This document shows, one piece after another, positions 61,941 to 64,000 of a DNA stretch of 64,000 nucleotides. The stretch spans positions 1-64,000 of the forward strand of contig JAPLAU010000018.1 of assembly GCA_026393115.1 (NCBI GenBank), in the 5' to 3' direction. The position numbers were made by a program, and so were the translations under genes. This DNA is from Actinomycetota bacterium (GTDB lineage: Bacteria; Actinomycetota; Actinomycetes; S36-B12; CAIYMF01). The first letter of the stretch is position 1; each line of letters starts with the position of its first letter. The notes under the pieces were generated by a model, which was given only the letters and a program-made list of their open reading frames with translations, had not been told where the DNA came from and did not search any database.

Positions 61941-62519
61941 ATGTCCGGGCAACTGCTTGCCCTCGCTCTCATGTTGCCCCGTGACGGCGATCTCGCGACC
62001 TACGAGCACCAGGCGCGACTTGCATCCCGGCTGGGCTACTCCGCTATTCACATTCCGAACAGTCGCGACGCGCAACTCTCTGAGGCCGAGGTCACACAAC
62101 TGATACGTGCGGCAGAGCCAATGTCGGTCATCACAGACGACGACGATAACGACGACGATGCGACCATTGTGCGGCGCAACGACCCCGACCTTGTGCGCAG
62201 CACCCGCGCGATGCTGACAGCACTTGGCGACGAGCGGCCCGTCACGGTTGCTGTGTCACTGTCGATCGGCCGCACCCGCAGCGAGGCGATGGCTCGCGCT
62301 GACCGCGATCCGCGGCTCGTGGGTGCTGCTCATCCGCAAGAGTCCGGCATTTTCGGAACCTTCGAACAGGCTCAGCAGCAGGTTCTCGAACTTGCCCGGG
62401 CAGGTGCGCAGATACTGCTCGTCACGGTGCCCCAGGAGCTCGACATCGCTGACGTTCTCGCGCAGGTTCGGGCATTGGTGGTCGGCGCAACCCCCGCTCT
62501 ATTCAACGATGAGAACTAG
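61941..62519 (+). CDS. shortened luciferase-like (LLM-type) protein
   Basis: The product (192 residues from ATG 61941, with GGAGG just upstream) resembles the ends of a luciferase-like monooxygenase joined together: an N-terminal strand-helix unit (LALALMLPRDGDLATYEHQA, LASRLGYSAIHIPN) and a C-terminal GIFGTFEQAQQQVLELARAG, QILLVTVPQELDIADVLAQV. Usual members have ~300-350 residues; the central barrel is missing and an acidic DDDDNDDD stretch lies at ~59-69. It may have no flavin catalysis. Its stop interlocks with that of the convergent IclR gene. Confidence 0.55.
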   Translation: MSGQLLALALMLPRDGDLATYEHQARLASRLGYSAIHIPNSRDAQLSEAEVTQLIRAAEPMSVITDDDDNDDDATIVRRNDPDLVRSTRAMLTALGDERPVTVAVSLSIGRTRSEAMARADRDPRLVGAAHPQESGIFGTFEQAQQQVLELARAGAQILLVTVPQELDIADVLAQVRALVVGATPALFNDEN

Positions 62520-63292
62520 CGGCCCGCCGGACCTTGGTCAATCTGACGCGCACACGCTTGCAGGAGCGGCAGAAAGTCATGCTCGACTGTCTTGAGCGGA
62601 ACACGCGCTGCGTGCGTGCTGGCATTAATAGCCGCCACTACCCGGCCGCCCGCATCGTGCACAGGAACCGCAACCGAACGCACCCCGTCTTCGAGTTCTT
62701 GATCCATCACGCAATAGCCCTGCTTGCGAACCCGCATGAGTTCCGCGCGTAGTGCGACAGGATCAGTGATGGTGCGCGAGGTTCGTGCAACGAGTTCGGC
62801 GCGACCTAGGTACTCATCAATCGCGGTGTCATCGAGAAATGCCAACATGACCCGCCCCATCGATGTGCAGTAGGCAGGCAGACGAGTGCCCACGGACAAT
62901 CCGATGGTCATGATTCGGTTCGTCGATGCACGGGCCACGTAGACGATGTCATCACCGTCGAGTACCGACGCCGAACATGATTCATGCAACTGCTCAGCGA
63001 GTTCCTCGAGATGGTCCTGGGCGATGTGCGCCAACGAGAAGGACGACAGATACGCGTATCCGAGTTGAAGAACACGCGGTCGCAAACTAAAGAGCCGGCC
63101 GTCGGATGACACGTAGCCGAGGTGCTCAAGGGTGAGCAGGAAGCGACGGGCTGCCGCGCGAGTCATGCCAGTTTCGCGGGCGACATCCGAGAGCGTCAAT
63201 CGCGGCCGCTCGCGCGAAAACGCCTGAATGACTGCCAACCCGCGCTCGAGGGACTGAACAAACTCCAGCGGACGCTGCACCTCGTCTGCCAT
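62516..63292 (-). CDS. IclR-family regulator, PcaR/PcaU/PobR type
   Basis: The product (258 residues from ATG 63292; GTG 63310 is an alternative) has an N-terminal winged helix (SLERGLAVIQAF, LTLSDVARETGMTRAAARRF, LGYVSSDGRLFSL) and a C-terminal effector domain (SCSASVLDGDDIVYVARAST, GLSVGTRLPAYCTSMGRVML). These segments match the PcaR/PcaU/PobR branch, which controls protocatechuate and 4-hydroxybenzoate catabolism with beta-ketoadipate or protocatechuate as effector. The clear ribosome site is lacking. A GTTCG-N5-CGCAC site lies about 20-36 bases upstream of the start, suggesting autoregulation. Confidence 0.87.
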   Translation of the reverse strand: MADEVQRPLEFVQSLERGLAVIQAFSRERPRLTLSDVARETGMTRAAARRFLLTLEHLGYVSSDGRLFSLRPRVLQLGYAYLSSFSLAHIAQDHLEELAEQLHESCSASVLDGDDIVYVARASTNRIMTIGLSVGTRLPAYCTSMGRVMLAFLDDTAIDEYLGRAELVARTSRTITDPVALRAELMRVRKQGYCVMDQELEDGVRSVAVPVHDAGGRVVAAINASTHAARVPLKTVEHDFLPLLQACARQIDQGPAGR

Positions 63293-63313
63293 GGCGCCAC
63301 TGTAGTGCACAGT

Positions 63314-63328
63314 GTGCGTTCTGCGAAC
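63314..63328 (-). promoter_or_regulatory. PcaR-type operator upstream of the IclR gene
   Basis: The minus strand reads GTTCG-CAGAA-CGCAC, an exact match to GTTCG-N5-CGCAC, ending 21 bases before the regulator start. Confidence 0.6.
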
Positions 63329-63435
63329 AGACGGACGCTGTGCGCACGTTCTTGAATCTTTGGTACCACTCGCACGAAGAAGATGGGTGTACCTCTTGAC
63401 TTAGGACCTCACGACGGGCCACTCTTTGTTCTGAG

Positions 63436-63461
63436 AGCGAACGAAAGTTCGCTATACGCAC
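63436..63461 (+). promoter_or_regulatory. PcaR-type operator and palindrome upstream of the cupin-like gene
   Basis: AGCGAAC-GAAA-GTTCGCT (63436-63453) is a perfect 7-bp palindrome; overlapping it, GTTCG-CTATA-CGCAC (63447-63461) is an exact GTTCG-N5-CGCAC site. It lies 84 bases before the cupin-like start in the 253-base divergent region. Confidence 0.6.
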
Positions 63462-63545
63462 ACAGGCGAGATGCGCACGCCCTCGAACCACGTCAAAATC
63501 TCGGTACACGTCAACATCTCGATACAAGTACTAAGGAGCACTTCT

Positions 63546-64000
63546 ATGGGTACCCCCTCGAAGAGCGGCGGAGTCGAGAAATCCGCCTACACCACCGTCT
63601 TGGGCTCGCTCGACTCCTACGACAAGGGCGGTGTCGAGTTGATCAATGACGACGCCCGTCACTACGCCTTTTCCAATATCTTCGAGGTTGCCTCCAAGAG
63701 CGCGCCGTGGGAAAAGGTCGCCGTCGCAAAGAACTTCGAGTACGTGCTTGAAGCCGTACGAGCCGAGGGAACGTCGCAGTGGCGCACCGCCGCTCACGAT
63801 GAATTCGTGGTGTGCCTCGATGGCGCGGTCACGGTCGAACTCGTCAAACTCGATGCCTCACCGCTCGCACCTGATGCAGGCGGTTCCATCGCTCTTGACG
63901 GTGAACCCACGGGTCGGCCGATGGGTCGCATCCACCTTGCACGTGGTCACCAGGCACTTCTGCCCAGCGGCGCCGCGTACCGATTCAGCGCTCCCTCACC
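63546..64000 (+). CDS. cupin-like protein, N-terminal part (runs off the right edge)
   Basis: It starts at ATG 63546, eight bases after AAGGAG; 151 codons are inside the window. The product is soluble. Residues from ~75 on resemble a cupin: TSQWRTAAHDEFVVCLDGAV with H and E, then TVELVKLD, and HLARGHQALLPSGAAYRF. The N-terminal KSAYTTVLGSLDSYDKGGVE is not known to me. It is the first gene after the PcaR-type operator, so an aromatic-catabolism enzyme or accessory protein is likely; the reaction is open. It is incomplete, so no length comparison is possible. Confidence 0.55.
   Translation, partial: MGTPSKSGGVEKSAYTTVLGSLDSYDKGGVELINDDARHYAFSNIFEVASKSAPWEKVAVAKNFEYVLEAVRAEGTSQWRTAAHDEFVVCLDGAVTVELVKLDASPLAPDAGGSIALDGEPTGRPMGRIHLARGHQALLPSGAAYRFSAPS

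Overview
The window is a high-GC, gene-dense chromosome segment of an actinobacterium (Actinomycetota). Signs of this are a tRNA-adenosine-deaminase-associated protein beside tadA, a DUF2510-RDD membrane protein, the coupled PemK/MazF-DUF1990 pair, an NlpC/P60 RipA-like hydrolase, frequent GTG starts and a PhoP/PhoR-like pair. Genus or family cannot be fixed from the sequence alone. Only one RNA gene was found (tRNA-Ser, CGA), and there is no rRNA, CRISPR array or prophage. The left edge holds the 3' end of an IS30-family transposase that runs into the 3' end of a response-regulator gene.

Layout. 1-5.9 kb: IS30 remnant, LuxR-type response regulator, secreted YVTN-propeller/phosphoesterase lipoprotein, tRNA-Ser, tadA and its partner, upp. 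6-10.6 kb: tocopherol-cyclase-like protein, a 13-bp x 8 minisatellite that contains the stop codon of an oxidoreductase gene, a secreted lipase, a MazF-DUF1990 pair. 10.8-17.3 kb: surface proteins (NlpC/P60, Ig-like repeats) and a lipoprotein. 17.3-33.9 kb: a long, almost wholly minus-strand block that joins a complete phosphate transporter (pstB-pstC-pstA-pstS) to two more PstS-like proteins, a sortase-fold membrane protein without its catalytic residues, a WxL-like surface protein, a DUF916-like membrane-anchored protein and Ig-repeat proteins that share an N-terminal domain. A PHO-box-like repeat lies in front. This block is the best candidate for an undescribed system: a phosphate-linked, WxL-type cell-surface complex.

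34-46.8 kb: tandem barrel-type lipoproteins, a class III aminotransferase, a PhoP/PhoR-like two-component system with a PhoP-type direct repeat upstream, a GT2-GtrA/GT39 glycosylation pair, a PLP decarboxylase coupled to a GPH symporter, a cell-wall amidase and a YcnI-like protein. 46.8-58.3 kb: a ThDP-dependent decarboxylase, form II CO-dehydrogenase-type genes coxSLM, an amino-acid permease, an RDD protein, a PhyH dioxygenase, a flippase-like protein and PPK2.

58.4-64 kb: a PcaR-type IclR regulon. A MoxR ATPase is coupled to a 3-oxoadipyl-CoA thiolase (pcaF-like). Around them are a CoxE-like VWA protein, a shortened luciferase-like protein, the IclR regulator and the start of a cupin-like gene. 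GTTCG-N5-CGCAC-type sites precede each transcription unit. A separate 48-bp intergenic repeat occurs three times across the window (5.9, 38.7 and 52.9 kb), each time behind a pyrimidine-rich tract.
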